Shown piece by piece: positions 17,085-25,649 of a stretch of 64,000 nt of DNA. The translations under genes were made by a program, and so were the position numbers. Source of the DNA: Actinopolymorpha cephalotaxi (GTDB lineage Bacteria; Actinomycetota; Actinomycetes; Propionibacteriales; Actinopolymorphaceae); contig NZ_JACBZA010000001.1 of assembly GCF_013408535.1 (NCBI RefSeq), positions 868,001 through 932,000 on the forward strand, read 5' to 3'. The stretch's first letter is position 1, and each line of letters begins with the position of its first letter. The notes under the pieces were generated by a model that saw only the letters and a program-made list of their open reading frames with translations, ran no database searches and was not told where the DNA came from.

Positions 17085-18154
17085 GCGAGCCCGCCCCGAA
17101 GGCCGAGGCCGGCGGGGCAGCCGCACACCGTGTGAGCGGCCGGCGCCGGCGTTCGGTCGCCGATCTCGTCGAGGGCGCACGGTCAGGTGACCCGAGGGCG
17201 GTCGGCCGGTTGATCTCCCTGGTGGAGGACGCCTCGCCGGAGCTGCGTGAGGTGGCGGCCACGCTCGCGCCGTACGCCGGGCAGGCCAGGGTGGTCGGCA
17301 TCACCGGCGCGCCGGGCGTGGGCAAGTCGACCTGCACCTCCGCCCTGGTGGCCGCCTACCGCCGGCAGGGTCTGCGGGTGGGTGTCCTGGCGGTCGACCC
17401 CACGTCGCCGTTCTCCGGGGGAGCGCTGCTGGGCGACCGGGTCCGGATGCAGGACCACGCCACCGACCCCGAAGTGTTCATCCGCTCGATGGCAACCCGG
17501 GGGCACCTCGGCGGACTCGCCTGGGCCACACCGCAGGCGGTCCGCGTCCTGGACGCGGCCGGCTGCGCGGTGATCCTGATCGAGACGGTGGGAGTGGGAC
17601 AGTCCGAGGTCGAGGTGGCCGGGCTCGCCGACACCACCCTCGTCCTCCTCGCGCCCGGCATGGGCGACGCCGTACAGGTGGCCAAGGCGGGCCTGCTGGA
17701 GGTCGGCGACGTCTACGTCGTCAACAAGGCCGACCGGGAGGGCGCCGAACGCGTCCGCCGCGACCTGCGCAACATGCTGGCGTTGGGCTCGTGGCCCGAC
17801 GGCGTCTGGAGGCCGCCGATCGTGTTGACCGTGGCGACGTCCGGTGAGGGAGTCGACGCGGTCGTGGAGGCGGTGGACCGGCACCACGCCGACGGTGTGG
17901 ACTCCGGTGAACTCGCCCGGCGCCGGGTCCGGCGGGCCCGCGCGGAGGTCGAGGCGCTGGCGCTGGTCGACCTGCGTACCCGCCTGGACCGGCTGCCCCG
18001 CGACCACCGTCTGGACGCCGTGGCCGCCCGGGTCGCGGGCGGCGAGCTCGACCCGTACCGCGCGGCCGACGAACTGGTCGGCCAGATGCTCGGTGACCAG
18101 CCGTCGCGGATGGGTGACCCCAACGGGGGTGCCAGGGCGGCGAGTTCTCGCTAA
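17081..18154 (+). CDS. meaB: Methylmalonyl-CoA mutase-associated GTPase MeaB
   Basis: 357 residues of the MeaB/ArgK G3E GTPase family. The P-loop GAPGVGKST (about 76-84), the family motif [14 protein letters not shown] (about 167-180) and NKAD base-recognition motif (near 218) are all present. MeaB chaperones adenosylcobalamin delivery to, and protects, B12-dependent acyl-CoA mutases. The nearest mutase in the window is the isobutyryl-CoA mutase subunit 3.2 kb downstream; a methylmalonyl-CoA mutase must lie elsewhere if present. The GTG start overlaps the thiolase stop. Confidence 0.92.
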   Translation: MSEPAPKAEAGGAAAHRVSGRRRRSVADLVEGARSGDPRAVGRLISLVEDASPELREVAATLAPYAGQARVVGITGAPGVGKSTCTSALVAAYRRQGLRVGVLAVDPTSPFSGGALLGDRVRMQDHATDPEVFIRSMATRGHLGGLAWATPQAVRVLDAAGCAVILIETVGVGQSEVEVAGLADTTLVLLAPGMGDAVQVAKAGLLEVGDVYVVNKADREGAERVRRDLRNMLALGSWPDGVWRPPIVLTVATSGEGVDAVVEAVDRHHADGVDSGELARRRVRRARAEVEALALVDLRTRLDRLPRDHRLDAVAARVAGGELDPYRAADELVGQMLGDQPSRMGDPNGGARAASSR

Positions 18155-18318
18155 CATCGTCCGCGATGCCCGTTTGGTCAGACCTTCAGGCCGTCTGAGC
18201 CCGCGGTGTGGACAAGTGTGCCGTGCCCCATTTGCCTTCCGGTCGAAACCACTTAGAGTTCATGCTGGGCTACAACACGCGAAGGCCGCAGGGAGCCCAA
18301 CGAGGGAGGAGTACGGTC

Positions 18319-18486
18319 GTGACAGCCGGTACTAAGAAAGTGGTCACCTGGCTTGTGATCGCCTTTGCCGCGTTCTATCTGGTGACCAGGCCGGAGAACG
18401 CTGCCGGCGCCGTCCGCGGCGCGGGTGCCTTGATCGGACAGGGCTTCCAGGCCCTCATCCAGTTCCTCAGTTCCGTGTTCGCGTGA
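18319..18486 (+). CDS. Small single-pass membrane protein (55 aa)
   Basis: 55 residues from the GTG at 18319, chosen because GGGAGGAG lies about ten bases upstream. One hydrophobic helix (VVTWLVIAFAAFYLVT) is followed by a short amphipathic C-terminus. It overlaps the next gene by four bases (GTGA), so it is probably co-translated with the bPH2 protein and may sit next to it in the membrane. No function is known. An upstream in-frame ATG at 18208 would add 37 residues that look non-coding. Confidence 0.65.
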   Translation: MTAGTKKVVTWLVIAFAAFYLVTRPENAAGAVRGAGALIGQGFQALIQFLSSVFA

Positions 18487-19130
18487 CCGGACCCGTTCGA
18501 TGGGTCAGGCTCAATTTCGCTGACCCTAAGATCGTGCGGCACCTCCTCGCCGACGAGGGCGAGGTGGTCGTCGATGAAGTACGCCACCACTGGGTGGTCT
18601 TCATCATTCCGGTACTCGAGTGTGTCGGCGCGCTGCTGTTGCTGGGGGCCATGATCAACCTCCCCGTCAACATGGCATGGGTGCCGTTCATCGCGGCGCT
18701 CGTGCTGCTCGCCCACGCCGGCGCACGCGCGCTGATCGAACACATGGACAGATTCGTCATCACCAACATGCGGGTGTTCCGGGTGAGCGGAGTCATGACC
18801 AAGAAGATCGCCACGACTCCGATCATGCGGATCCTCGACATCACCGTGGACAAGCCGTTCGTCGGCCGGATCCTCGGATACGGGCACTTCATCTTCGAGT
18901 CCGCCGCGCAGGAGCAGGGGCTGCGCGACATCAAGTTCGTCGGCAAACCCGACCAGCGTGACCTCACGATCCAGCGGCTGCTGCAGCGTTCCGGCCTGCG
19001 GGCCACGGCCAAGGAGGACGAGGGCGATGGTTCGAGTTCGACGAACGTGAAGGCACCGGCTGGCGCCCGGCCCCGCGCCAACCATCCGCGCCGCCCCGGC
19101 CCGCCCACCGCGCGCCGGTTCCCGCGCTGA
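18483..19130 (+). CDS. PH domain (bPH2/YdbS-type) membrane protein
   Basis: 215 residues. Two adjacent hydrophobic helices (about 37-55 and 65-85) precede a bacterial PH domain, seen as RFVITNMRVFRVSGVMTKK then TTPIMRILDITVDKP and GRILGYGHFIFESA. The last 45 residues are a basic Pro/Arg tail. This layout is typical of bPH2 proteins, which are membrane-anchored and of unclear role, perhaps membrane-stress related. The GTG overlaps the end of the small membrane protein gene. Confidence 0.82.
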   Translation: MTGPVRWVRLNFADPKIVRHLLADEGEVVVDEVRHHWVVFIIPVLECVGALLLLGAMINLPVNMAWVPFIAALVLLAHAGARALIEHMDRFVITNMRVFRVSGVMTKKIATTPIMRILDITVDKPFVGRILGYGHFIFESAAQEQGLRDIKFVGKPDQRDLTIQRLLQRSGLRATAKEDEGDGSSSTNVKAPAGARPRANHPRRPGPPTARRFPR

Positions 19131-19528
19131 GGGCCGCGCCGGCGTTCCGCCGACCGAACGCCGCGCCGGCTCCCTTCGGCCGCCGATCTCATCCTCGGGC
19201 CGCCGATCTCCTCGGGCCCGCGCCCCTCCTCGGGCCCTGAATTCTTCGTGCGTGGCCGCTCGTGCGCCCGCCGTGGCCGCGCCCAGCGGCCCGTTCACCA
19301 GTCCGGCCGCTCCCAGTCGTTGTGGGTATGCTCGCGAGGTCATCGCGACGGGTGGATGAATGATGAGATAACGCTCAGTGGTCAACACTCGTGGCGGAAC
19401 CACCATCCGTCACCACTCGTCTATCGTCAGGTTGACTGACTGGGTGCCACCTGGCACTTGGGTATCGGCACGTCACCACACCCAGATCCCGCCGATATCC
19501 ACCCGCACCGAGAGGAGCCGGCTGGTCG
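19131..19528. other. Intergenic region (398 bp) upstream of the PAP2 gene
   Basis: No gene is seen. A direct repeat of CCGCCGATCTC-CCTCGGGC lies at about 19180-19240. A perfect inverted repeat GTGCCA-CC-TGGCAC occupies 19444-19457 and could be an operator for the PAP2 gene. The section 19350-19440 is less G+C-rich and is the likely promoter zone. Confidence 0.45.
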
Positions 19529-20614
19529 ATGCATGGCCGAGTCTCCGAGCCGCACCGAGACGAGTCCCGTCGCGACGATGGCAGTCGCGAGGAGTCCCCG
19601 GACGCCGAGCTCGCCACCACCCCGTCCCGGACCGACGAGATCGTCCGCCCGGCGCCGCGCTTTCCGGTGCTGGCGGCCGTGCTGCTCGTCGGCGTCGTCG
19701 CCATCCTGCTCGACCTGGCGCGCGGCGGTCCTCTGCTCCGACTGGACGAGGTCGTCGCGCACATCTGGAAGTTCAAGGGTCCGTACGAGTACTCCTACGC
19801 CGACAAGGTTGACCGGATCGGCCAGCGGCTCATCTGTCTGCCCCTGCTGTTCGGGGTGGCGTACTACCTCAGTCGCCGCATCCGCAGCATCCGCCCGCTG
19901 GTCATCGCGGTGGGCGCCACCCTTGGGCTGAACTTCACCATCGGCGTCGTCAAGCTCGCCAGCGGCCGGGAGAGTCCACGTACCGGCGGGCCGGCCTTGT
20001 TCACCGGCGACAACGTGCTCTTCCCTTCCGGCCACACCGCCAACGTGATCTTCGTCTACGGGCTGGTCGTGGCGCTGCTGGTGCGGTACGGCGAGGTGCG
20101 CAGGCGGCTGCGCTGGCTGCTGATCGGGCTGGTCGCGGCGGCCGAGGTGCTGATGGTGGTGATCTCGGTCTACCGGCACACGCACTGGTTCAGCGATCTC
20201 ATCGCGGGGACGATGGTCGGCGCCGCGGTGCTGCAACTGTCGCTGCTGGCCGACCTGCACTGGAACGAGGTGCGCCGGTGGCTTCGCCGGCTGGCGGGCC
20301 CGACCTGGGTGGCCGTCGAGTGGACGGTCGGGTTGATCCGGCCGCGGGTGGTGCCTCCGGCGAAGGCGGTCGCCCGGCGGGTGCACACCGGCAGCACGGA
20401 CCCGCGCCTGTCCGGTTCCCGGCCGGATGCCCGGTCGGAGGTGCGGCCGGAGGTGCGGCGTGCGGCGCGAACCGGCGTGCGGGGCGATGCCCCCACCCGC
20501 ACGCGGGCCGAGGTCCGGCCGGACGTCCGGCCCGAACGCCGGGGGAGTGTGCGACCTGACGAGCGCCCCGACCCCGCGGAAGCTGGGACCTCCAGCACGG
20601 GCCGTCCCGACTAG
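19529..20614 (+). CDS. PAP2 superfamily membrane phosphatase
   Basis: 361 residues. Five to six membrane helices span about 45-250. The phosphatase signatures are present in order: KLASGRESPR (about 141-150), FPSGHTAN (about 165-172) and VYRHTHWFSD (about 213-222), with catalytic His in the last two. The enzyme would dephosphorylate a lipid phosphate such as phosphatidic acid or undecaprenyl diphosphate at the outer membrane face. The final 90 residues are a disordered Arg/Pro/Asp tail built on degenerate VRPEVR-like repeats. The ATG is preceded by GGAG. Confidence 0.87.
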   Translation: MHGRVSEPHRDESRRDDGSREESPDAELATTPSRTDEIVRPAPRFPVLAAVLLVGVVAILLDLARGGPLLRLDEVVAHIWKFKGPYEYSYADKVDRIGQRLICLPLLFGVAYYLSRRIRSIRPLVIAVGATLGLNFTIGVVKLASGRESPRTGGPALFTGDNVLFPSGHTANVIFVYGLVVALLVRYGEVRRRLRWLLIGLVAAAEVLMVVISVYRHTHWFSDLIAGTMVGAAVLQLSLLADLHWNEVRRWLRRLAGPTWVAVEWTVGLIRPRVVPPAKAVARRVHTGSTDPRLSGSRPDARSEVRPEVRRAARTGVRGDAPTRTRAEVRPDVRPERRGSVRPDERPDPAEAGTSSTGRPD

Positions 20615-20634
20615 AACAGACCCCGGGTCGACCT

Positions 20635-20666
20635 GGCCACCCGTCGGCGAACGTGCCCGGGTGGCC
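20635..20666 (+). terminator. Candidate hairpin after the PAP2 gene
   Basis: A perfect nine-base stem GGCCACCCG / CGGGTGGCC encloses a 14-base loop, 20 bases after the stop. There is no T-run, so termination is uncertain. Confidence 0.4.
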
Positions 20667-20709
20667 GCCCAGGTCCGGACCGGTTCCAAGGGCCGTACGG
20701 CTCGCCTGT

Positions 20710-20715
20710 TACGTT
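20710..20715 (+). promoter_or_regulatory. Candidate -10 element (TACGTT) of the MarR gene
   Basis: TACGTT fits TANNNT and ends seven bases before the ATG at 20723, in line with a leaderless mRNA. Confidence 0.35.
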
Positions 20716-20722
20716 CCTTTTC

Positions 20723-21238
20723 ATGGCGAAGAGGCGGCCCCTTCCGTTCGACCCCGTGCAGGAGGCGGCTCGTCAGTGGGCACACCACTTCGGCGCGGAC
20801 GCGGCTGTCGAGCCGATGCGCGCGGTCACCTCCCTGATGCGGGTCCAGCAGATCGTGCTCTCCCGCCTGGACGAGATCCTGCGGCGGTACGACCTGACCT
20901 TCGCGAGGTACGAGGCGCTGGTGCTGTTGACGTTCACCCGTACCGGCGCCCTGCCGCTGGGGAAGATGGGTGAACGCCTCCAGGTGCACCCCACCTCGGT
21001 GACCTCGATCGTTCGGCGGCTCGAACGCGACGGCCTCGTCCGGCGTACGCCTCACCCGGAGGACGGCCGCGGCGTGCTGGCCGAGGTGACCGACGAGGGG
21101 CGCGATGTGGTCAAGGAGACCACCAAGGACCTGGTGGGGATGAGGTTCGGTTTCGACGCCCTCGACGACGACAGCCTGGCCACGGTGCACGAACTGCTCA
21201 CCCAGGTGCGCCGCGAGGCCGGCGACTTCCTCACCTGA
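20723..21238 (+). CDS. MarR family transcriptional regulator
   Basis: 171 residues with the winged-helix MarR core: ARYEALVLLTFTRTGALPL, KMGERLQVHPTSVTSIVRRL (recognition helix) and the wing DGLVRRTPHPEDGRGVLAEV. It lies 131 bases upstream of the acyl-CoA mutase gene, in the same direction. A near-perfect palindrome in that gap is the likely binding site, so this protein is probably the ligand-responsive repressor of the mutase gene. The inducer may be an acyl-CoA or fatty acid, which is inference. Confidence 0.88.
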   Translation: MAKRRPLPFDPVQEAARQWAHHFGADAAVEPMRAVTSLMRVQQIVLSRLDEILRRYDLTFARYEALVLLTFTRTGALPLGKMGERLQVHPTSVTSIVRRLERDGLVRRTPHPEDGRGVLAEVTDEGRDVVKETTKDLVGMRFGFDALDDDSLATVHELLTQVRREAGDFLT

Positions 21239-21300
21239 GCCGCTGAGACAGGCCCCCGCCCCCCGGGGGACGATTCCTTCCGAACCCCTTACCGGCTGCG

Positions 21301-21322
21301 GATAGTTGGACATCCTACTATC
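21301..21322. promoter_or_regulatory. Palindromic operator candidate overlapping the -10 of the mutase gene
   Basis: Arms GATAGT and ACTATC flank TGGACATCCT, itself partly palindromic (GGA..TCC), so nine of eleven base pairs are symmetrical. TACTAT at 21316-21321 inside it fits a -10 box with a start site near 21328. The position between a marR gene and its likely target fits a MarR repressor site. Confidence 0.65.
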
Positions 21323-21369
21323 GTGGCAGTGGCGCCTCACGAGGGCGGCCACGTCAGTCGGGAGGACCT

Positions 21370-23130
21370 ATGCGGGCCGAAGACATCGAGGCGGGCAGGC
21401 GCCGCTGGCAGCAGCGTTACGACGCGGCGGCCGGACGGGCCAAACCGGGTGGGGCCAAGCCGGGCGCGGGCAACTCGGGCGAGGGTAAGCCGGACGAGGA
21501 CGGCGAAAGGCGCGACCGGCGGGACCGCGCACGCCGTACGACACTTTCCGGCATGGAGGTGGACCCGGTCTACGGCCCGCCACCGGACACGGACGATCCC
21601 CGGTTCGAGCGGATCGGCTGGCCCGGTGAGCACCCCTTCACCCGCGGCCTGTATCCCACCGGCTACCGCGGGCGCACCTGGACGATCCGGCAGTTCGCCG
21701 GCTTCGGCAATGCCCGGCAGACCAACGAGCGCTACCGCATGATCCTCGCCGCCGGTGGCGGCGGACTGTCCGTGGCGTTCGACATGCCGACGCTGATGGG
21801 CCGCGACTCCGACGAGCCGAGCTCTCTCGGCGAGGTGGGCCACTGCGGCGTGGCGATCGACTCCGCTGCCGACATGGACGTGCTGTTCGAGGGCATTCCG
21901 CTGGGCGAGGTCACCACGTCGATGACCATCTCCGGCCCGGCCGTCCCGATCTTCTGCATGTACCTCGTCGCTGCCGAGCGCCAGGGCGTGGACATCGCCA
22001 CTCTCGACGGCACCCTGCAGACCGACATCTTCAAGGAGTACATCGCGCAGAAGGAGTGGCTGTTCGCGCCGCAGCCGCACCTGCGCCTGATCGGCGACCT
22101 GATGGAGTTCTGCTCCAAGGAGATCCCGGCGTACAAGCCGCTGTCGGTGTCCGGCTACCACATCCGCGAGGCCGGCTCGACCGCCGCGCAGGAGCTTGCG
22201 TACACGCTGGCGGACGGGTTCGCCTATGTCGAGCTGGGCCTGTCGCGGGGGCTGGACGTCGACGTGTTCGCGCCCGGTCTGTCGTTCTTCTTCGACAGCC
22301 ACGTGGACTTCTTCGAGGAGATCGCGAAGTTCCGTGCGGCCCGGCGGATCTGGGCGCGGTGGATGCGGGAGGTGTACGGCGCGAAGACCGACCGGGCGGC
22401 CTGGTTGCGGTTCCACACCCAGACCGCGGGCGTCTCGCTCACCGCCCAGCAGCCGTACAACAACATCGTCCGGACCGCGGTGGAGGCGCTCGCGGCCGTT
22501 CTCGGCGGGACGAACTCCCTGCACACGAACGCGTTCGACGAGACGCTCGCGCTGCCGTCGGAGCAGTCCGCGGAGGTGGCCCTGCGTACCCAGCAGGTAC
22601 TGCTGGAGGAGACCGGCGTGGCCAACGTGGCCGACCCGCTGGGCGGTTCGTGGTACGTCGAGGCGCTGACGGACCGGATGGAGGCCGAGGCGGAGGAGGT
22701 GTTCGCCCGGATCAGGGAGCTGAGCGACGACGGCACCATCACCGCGGGGCTGCTGCGCGGCATCGACGACGGGTACTTCACCGGAGAGATCGCCGAGGCG
22801 GCGTTCGAGTACCAGCAGGCGCTGGAGCGGGGCGAGAAGAAGATCGTCGGGGTCAACGCGCACACCAGTACGACCAGCGGCCCGGTGGAGATTCTCCGGG
22901 TGAGCCACGAGGTCGAAGCCGAACAGTGTCGCGTACTGGGCGAACGCCGTCGGTCCCGTTCGCAAGCCGAGGTTGACGCCGCGCTGCGGAAGCTGGCCGA
23001 GGTTGCCCGCACCGAACAGAACATGGTGCCGGTGATCCTGGCCGCCGCCCGGGCGGAGGCGACGCTGGGCGAGATCTGCGGCGTACTCAAGGACGAGTGG
23101 GGCGACTACCGCGAGCCGGCGAGGTTCTGA
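21370..23130 (+). CDS. icmA: Isobutyryl-CoA mutase large subunit (IcmA-type, B12-dependent)
   Basis: 586 residues holding only the substrate-binding TIM-barrel part of an acyl-CoA mutase; the C-terminal cobalamin domain with DxHxxG is absent, so a separate small subunit (IcmB) is needed and none is seen here. Substrate-pocket residues point to isobutyryl-CoA mutase: Phe109 in TIRQFAGFG and Gln227 in YIAQKEW correspond to Phe80 and Gln198 of Streptomyces IcmA, where methylmalonyl-CoA mutase has Tyr and Arg. It interconverts isobutyryl- and n-butyryl-CoA. Residues 22-58 are a charged insert absent from the remembered Streptomyces protein. The MarR gene and operator precede it. Confidence 0.88.
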   Translation: MRAEDIEAGRRRWQQRYDAAAGRAKPGGAKPGAGNSGEGKPDEDGERRDRRDRARRTTLSGMEVDPVYGPPPDTDDPRFERIGWPGEHPFTRGLYPTGYRGRTWTIRQFAGFGNARQTNERYRMILAAGGGGLSVAFDMPTLMGRDSDEPSSLGEVGHCGVAIDSAADMDVLFEGIPLGEVTTSMTISGPAVPIFCMYLVAAERQGVDIATLDGTLQTDIFKEYIAQKEWLFAPQPHLRLIGDLMEFCSKEIPAYKPLSVSGYHIREAGSTAAQELAYTLADGFAYVELGLSRGLDVDVFAPGLSFFFDSHVDFFEEIAKFRAARRIWARWMREVYGAKTDRAAWLRFHTQTAGVSLTAQQPYNNIVRTAVEALAAVLGGTNSLHTNAFDETLALPSEQSAEVALRTQQVLLEETGVANVADPLGGSWYVEALTDRMEAEAEEVFARIRELSDDGTITAGLLRGIDDGYFTGEIAEAAFEYQQALERGEKKIVGVNAHTSTTSGPVEILRVSHEVEAEQCRVLGERRRSRSQAEVDAALRKLAEVARTEQNMVPVILAAARAEATLGEICGVLKDEWGDYREPARF

Positions 23131-23229
23131 ACGATCGGGCGCGGACCCTCGTTCGGGGCTCGTTCGGGGCCTGGCCGCGACGGTCCTGTCCGGTTTGACG
23201 GGTCGGCTCCGCGTCGGTGTGATGGAGCC

Positions 23230-24711
23230 ATGACCGATCACGGTGGTGGCACCGCGCGCGAGCCGGTGTGGCTCGGCGTCGACCTCGGCACCCAGGGCGT
23301 TCGCGTGCTCGCCGCGACGGCCGCCGGGACGGTGGTGGCGAAGGCCACCGCGCCGCTGCACAGCACCCGCGACGGCGTTCGTCACGAACAGGACCCGCAG
23401 GAGTGGTGGTCGGCGTTCGTGCGCGCCGCGGGTGAGGTGACCGGGCGGGTCGCCGGCCGGCCGGTGGAGGGCCTGGCGGTGTGCAGTACGTCCGGGACGG
23501 TGCTGTTCGTCGAGGACGTGCCCGGCGACCCGGCCCGCCCGGTGACGCCGGCGCTGATGTACGACGACGGACGGGCCGGTGACCAGGCCGCCCGGCTCGC
23601 CGCCGACCCCGCGCCGGGATGGGCGGCGGCGGGCGCGCGACCGCAGGCGTCCTGGGGGCTGGCGAAGGCGCTGTGGTTGCTGGCGGAGTACGACGTGCCG
23701 GAGTCCGCGCGCCTCGCCCACCAGGTCGACGTCGTGACCGCACGGCTGGCCGGTTCGGCGGTTGCCACCGACTGGAGCCATGCCCTGAAGAGCGGCGTCG
23801 ACCTGGTGCGTACCGACTGGCCGTACGACGTGCTGGACCGGCACGGGTTGCCCGCCAAGCGGCTCCCACCGGTGGTGGCGCCCGGAGCGCCGATCGGCGA
23901 GGTGGGTACGCGAGCGGCCGAACTCACCGGCATCCCCGCGGGAACGCCGATCCTCGCCGGCCTCACCGACGGGTGCGCGGCCCAGGTCGCGTCGGGCGCC
24001 CTGGCTCCGGGTGCGTGGAACTTCGTACTGGGCACGACGCTCGTCCTCAAGGGCACGACCACCGAGCCGGTGCACGACCCGAGCGGCGCGGTCTATTCCC
24101 ATCGCAGCCCGGACGGCGGCTGGTGGCCGGGCGGTGCGTCCAGTGCAGGTGCCGGCGTGCTGGCGCGGGAGTTCCCCGACGCCGACCTCGAGGCGCTGGA
24201 CGCGGCAGCGGAGGCGTTCGATCCTGCGAGCACGTTGGCGTATCCCCTTGTGGGCAAGGGGGAACGCTTCCCGTTCGTCCGACCGGACGCGACCGGCTTC
24301 CTGACCGGCAGTCCGTCGAGTCGGTCGGGTCCGGAGGAAAGCTACGCGGCCTACCTGCAGGGCGTGGTGTTCGTGGAGCGGCTGTGCCTCGCACACGTTC
24401 AGCGACTGGGTGCGCCCGTCGGTCCGGTGGTGACCCTGACCGGCGGCGGCGCGGGAAGCGCGTACTGGCCGAGGTTGCACGCGGACATTCTCGACCGGGA
24501 GATCGTGGTGCCCGAGGTGACCGACGGTGCGTTCGGGATGGCGGTCGTCGCGGCCTCGCCGGCGCACGGTTCGCTCGCCGGCGCCGCGGCCGCGATGGTG
24601 CGCGAGCGGGTGCGCCACGCGCCCCGGCGGCAGGCGGTCGAACGGTTCGACGAAGCGTACGGGCGATGGCTGGACGAACTCACGTCACGCGGCTGGGTGC
24701 AGCGTCAATAG
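23230..24711 (+). CDS. FGGY family kinase, D-ribulokinase-like
   Basis: 493 residues. The first phosphate loop WLGVDLGTQGVRVLA opens the protein, and the second nucleotide motif TLTGGGAGSAYWPRL lies near 400-415. Segments such as ATDWSHALKSGVDL, GLTDGCAAQVASG, NFVLGTTLVLKGTT and VYSHRSPDGGWWPGGAS resemble D-ribulose kinases of plants and cyanobacteria more than xylulokinase or glycerol kinase, judged from memory. It would phosphorylate a ketopentose or related polyol with ATP. It stands 100 bases after the mutase gene with its own GGAG site, so its link to acyl-CoA metabolism is doubtful. Confidence 0.78.
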   Translation: MTDHGGGTAREPVWLGVDLGTQGVRVLAATAAGTVVAKATAPLHSTRDGVRHEQDPQEWWSAFVRAAGEVTGRVAGRPVEGLAVCSTSGTVLFVEDVPGDPARPVTPALMYDDGRAGDQAARLAADPAPGWAAAGARPQASWGLAKALWLLAEYDVPESARLAHQVDVVTARLAGSAVATDWSHALKSGVDLVRTDWPYDVLDRHGLPAKRLPPVVAPGAPIGEVGTRAAELTGIPAGTPILAGLTDGCAAQVASGALAPGAWNFVLGTTLVLKGTTTEPVHDPSGAVYSHRSPDGGWWPGGASSAGAGVLAREFPDADLEALDAAAEAFDPASTLAYPLVGKGERFPFVRPDATGFLTGSPSSRSGPEESYAAYLQGVVFVERLCLAHVQRLGAPVGPVVTLTGGGAGSAYWPRLHADILDREIVVPEVTDGAFGMAVVAASPAHGSLAGAAAAMVRERVRHAPRRQAVERFDEAYGRWLDELTSRGWVQRQ

Positions 24712-24751
24712 GTCTGTCCGGCCTGGCTTGCCCGGCTGTCCGGGCTGACGG

Positions 24752-25102
24752 TCAGCGAAGACCCTGATGGGCGGCCCACATCGCCGCAGCGCGGTCGCCG
24801 GCCCCGGCGATCAGCTTCGCCAGGTCCGGCCGGTCGGGGACGGCGAACGACACGTAGTTGCCCCGGCCGCCGGCGGTGGGACGGCCGTAGGCCTTCGCGG
24901 CGAGGTGCCCGCTGGGGAGGAGCCGCACGTTGAGGGTGGTCAGCGTGAACTCCTCACCGCGCCGGGTGTCCGTCCAGCGCAGTGCCTCCGGGACCGTGAC
25001 GTTGATCGCCAGAGCACTTACCTCGATGTCGCCGTCCCTGCTGCCGTCCCTGTCGTCGCTGCTGACGTCACTGTACCTGTCGATTTCGATGCCGCCGCTC
25101 AT
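24752..25102 (-). CDS. Hypothetical protein (116 aa)
   Basis: 116 residues with no recognised motif. The N-terminus is acidic (SDVSSDDRDGSRDGD) and is followed by a beta-rich segment (INVTVPEALRW, FTLTTLNVRLLPSGHLAAKAYGR). Coding is supported by strong GC bias at third positions and its place between two genes with a tidy stop and start. No signal peptide or membrane segment is present, so it is probably cytoplasmic. Confidence 0.6.
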   Translation of the reverse strand: MSGGIEIDRYSDVSSDDRDGSRDGDIEVSALAINVTVPEALRWTDTRRGEEFTLTTLNVRLLPSGHLAAKAYGRPTAGGRGNYVSFAVPDRPDLAKLIAGAGDRAAAMWAAHQGLR

Positions 25103-25169
25103 GCGGGCATGTTCGCACGGGGTCGACCCCCAAGGGGCAGGACCGGACAGGCAGGACCTGACCGGTGGG

Positions 25170-25526
25170 TCAGTTCACGCAGAGGCAGAACGGGTGCCCG
25201 GCCGGGTCGAGGAACACCCGGAACGTCGTGCCGGGCTGGTGGTCGTGCTTGGTGGCGCCGAGCCCGAGGACAGCCGCTTCGGCGGAGTCGAGGTCGTCGA
25301 CGATCACGTCGAGGTGCATCTGCTGGGGCACCTCCTGGTCCGGCCACACCGGCGGAGTGTAGGGATCCACCTGCTGGAACGAGATGCACTGGCCGTAGTC
25401 GGCGCGGATGTCTGCCCAGTCGGCGGAGATGTCGACCTTCCAGTCCAGCAGCTTGCCGTAGAAGGTGGCGAGGGCACCCGGGTCGGGGCAGTCGAGGACG
25501 ATGCTCGGGAAGCGTGCGATAGCCAT
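25170..25526 (-). CDS. VOC family (glyoxalase/bleomycin resistance-like) protein
   Basis: 118 residues forming one VOC unit pair: SIVLDCPDPGALATFYGKLL in the first half and MHLDVIVDDLDSAEAAVLGLG then FRVFLDPAGHPFCLCV in the second. The pattern is that of the many small glyoxalase-like proteins in actinomycetes, of which few have known substrates. A metal-site His is present in MHLDV, but the first-half ligand is replaced by Asp/Cys residues, so catalysis is uncertain. Confidence 0.82.
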   Translation of the reverse strand: MAIARFPSIVLDCPDPGALATFYGKLLDWKVDISADWADIRADYGQCISFQQVDPYTPPVWPDQEVPQQMHLDVIVDDLDSAEAAVLGLGATKHDHQPGTTFRVFLDPAGHPFCLCVN

Positions 25527-25533
25527 GGCCAGG

Positions 25534-25539
25534 ATGGTA
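25534..25539 (-). promoter_or_regulatory. Candidate -10 element (TACCAT), leaderless VOC gene
   Basis: Read on the minus strand, TACCAT ends seven bases before the ATG at 25526. Confidence 0.35.
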
Positions 25540-25649
25540 CGGACCGTCCCGGACGATCCGCGTCCTGATTTCGGCGATGTCGGAGAGCGGTGCGGCAGGG
25601 TCGCGCCGCCACATCGCGCTCGGAAGCGCCGCGCCTCGGCTGGCGGCTG

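Noticed and set aside
21337-24618. A minus-strand open frame of about 1090 codons
   Set aside because: It is antisense to the mutase and FGGY kinase genes and has no recognisable domain; stop codons are rare by chance at this base composition.
15309-24711. Acyl-CoA block considered as a complete methylmalonyl-CoA (propionate) pathway
   Set aside because: The mutase has isobutyryl-CoA mutase pocket residues and no carboxylase or methylmalonyl-CoA mutase is encoded.
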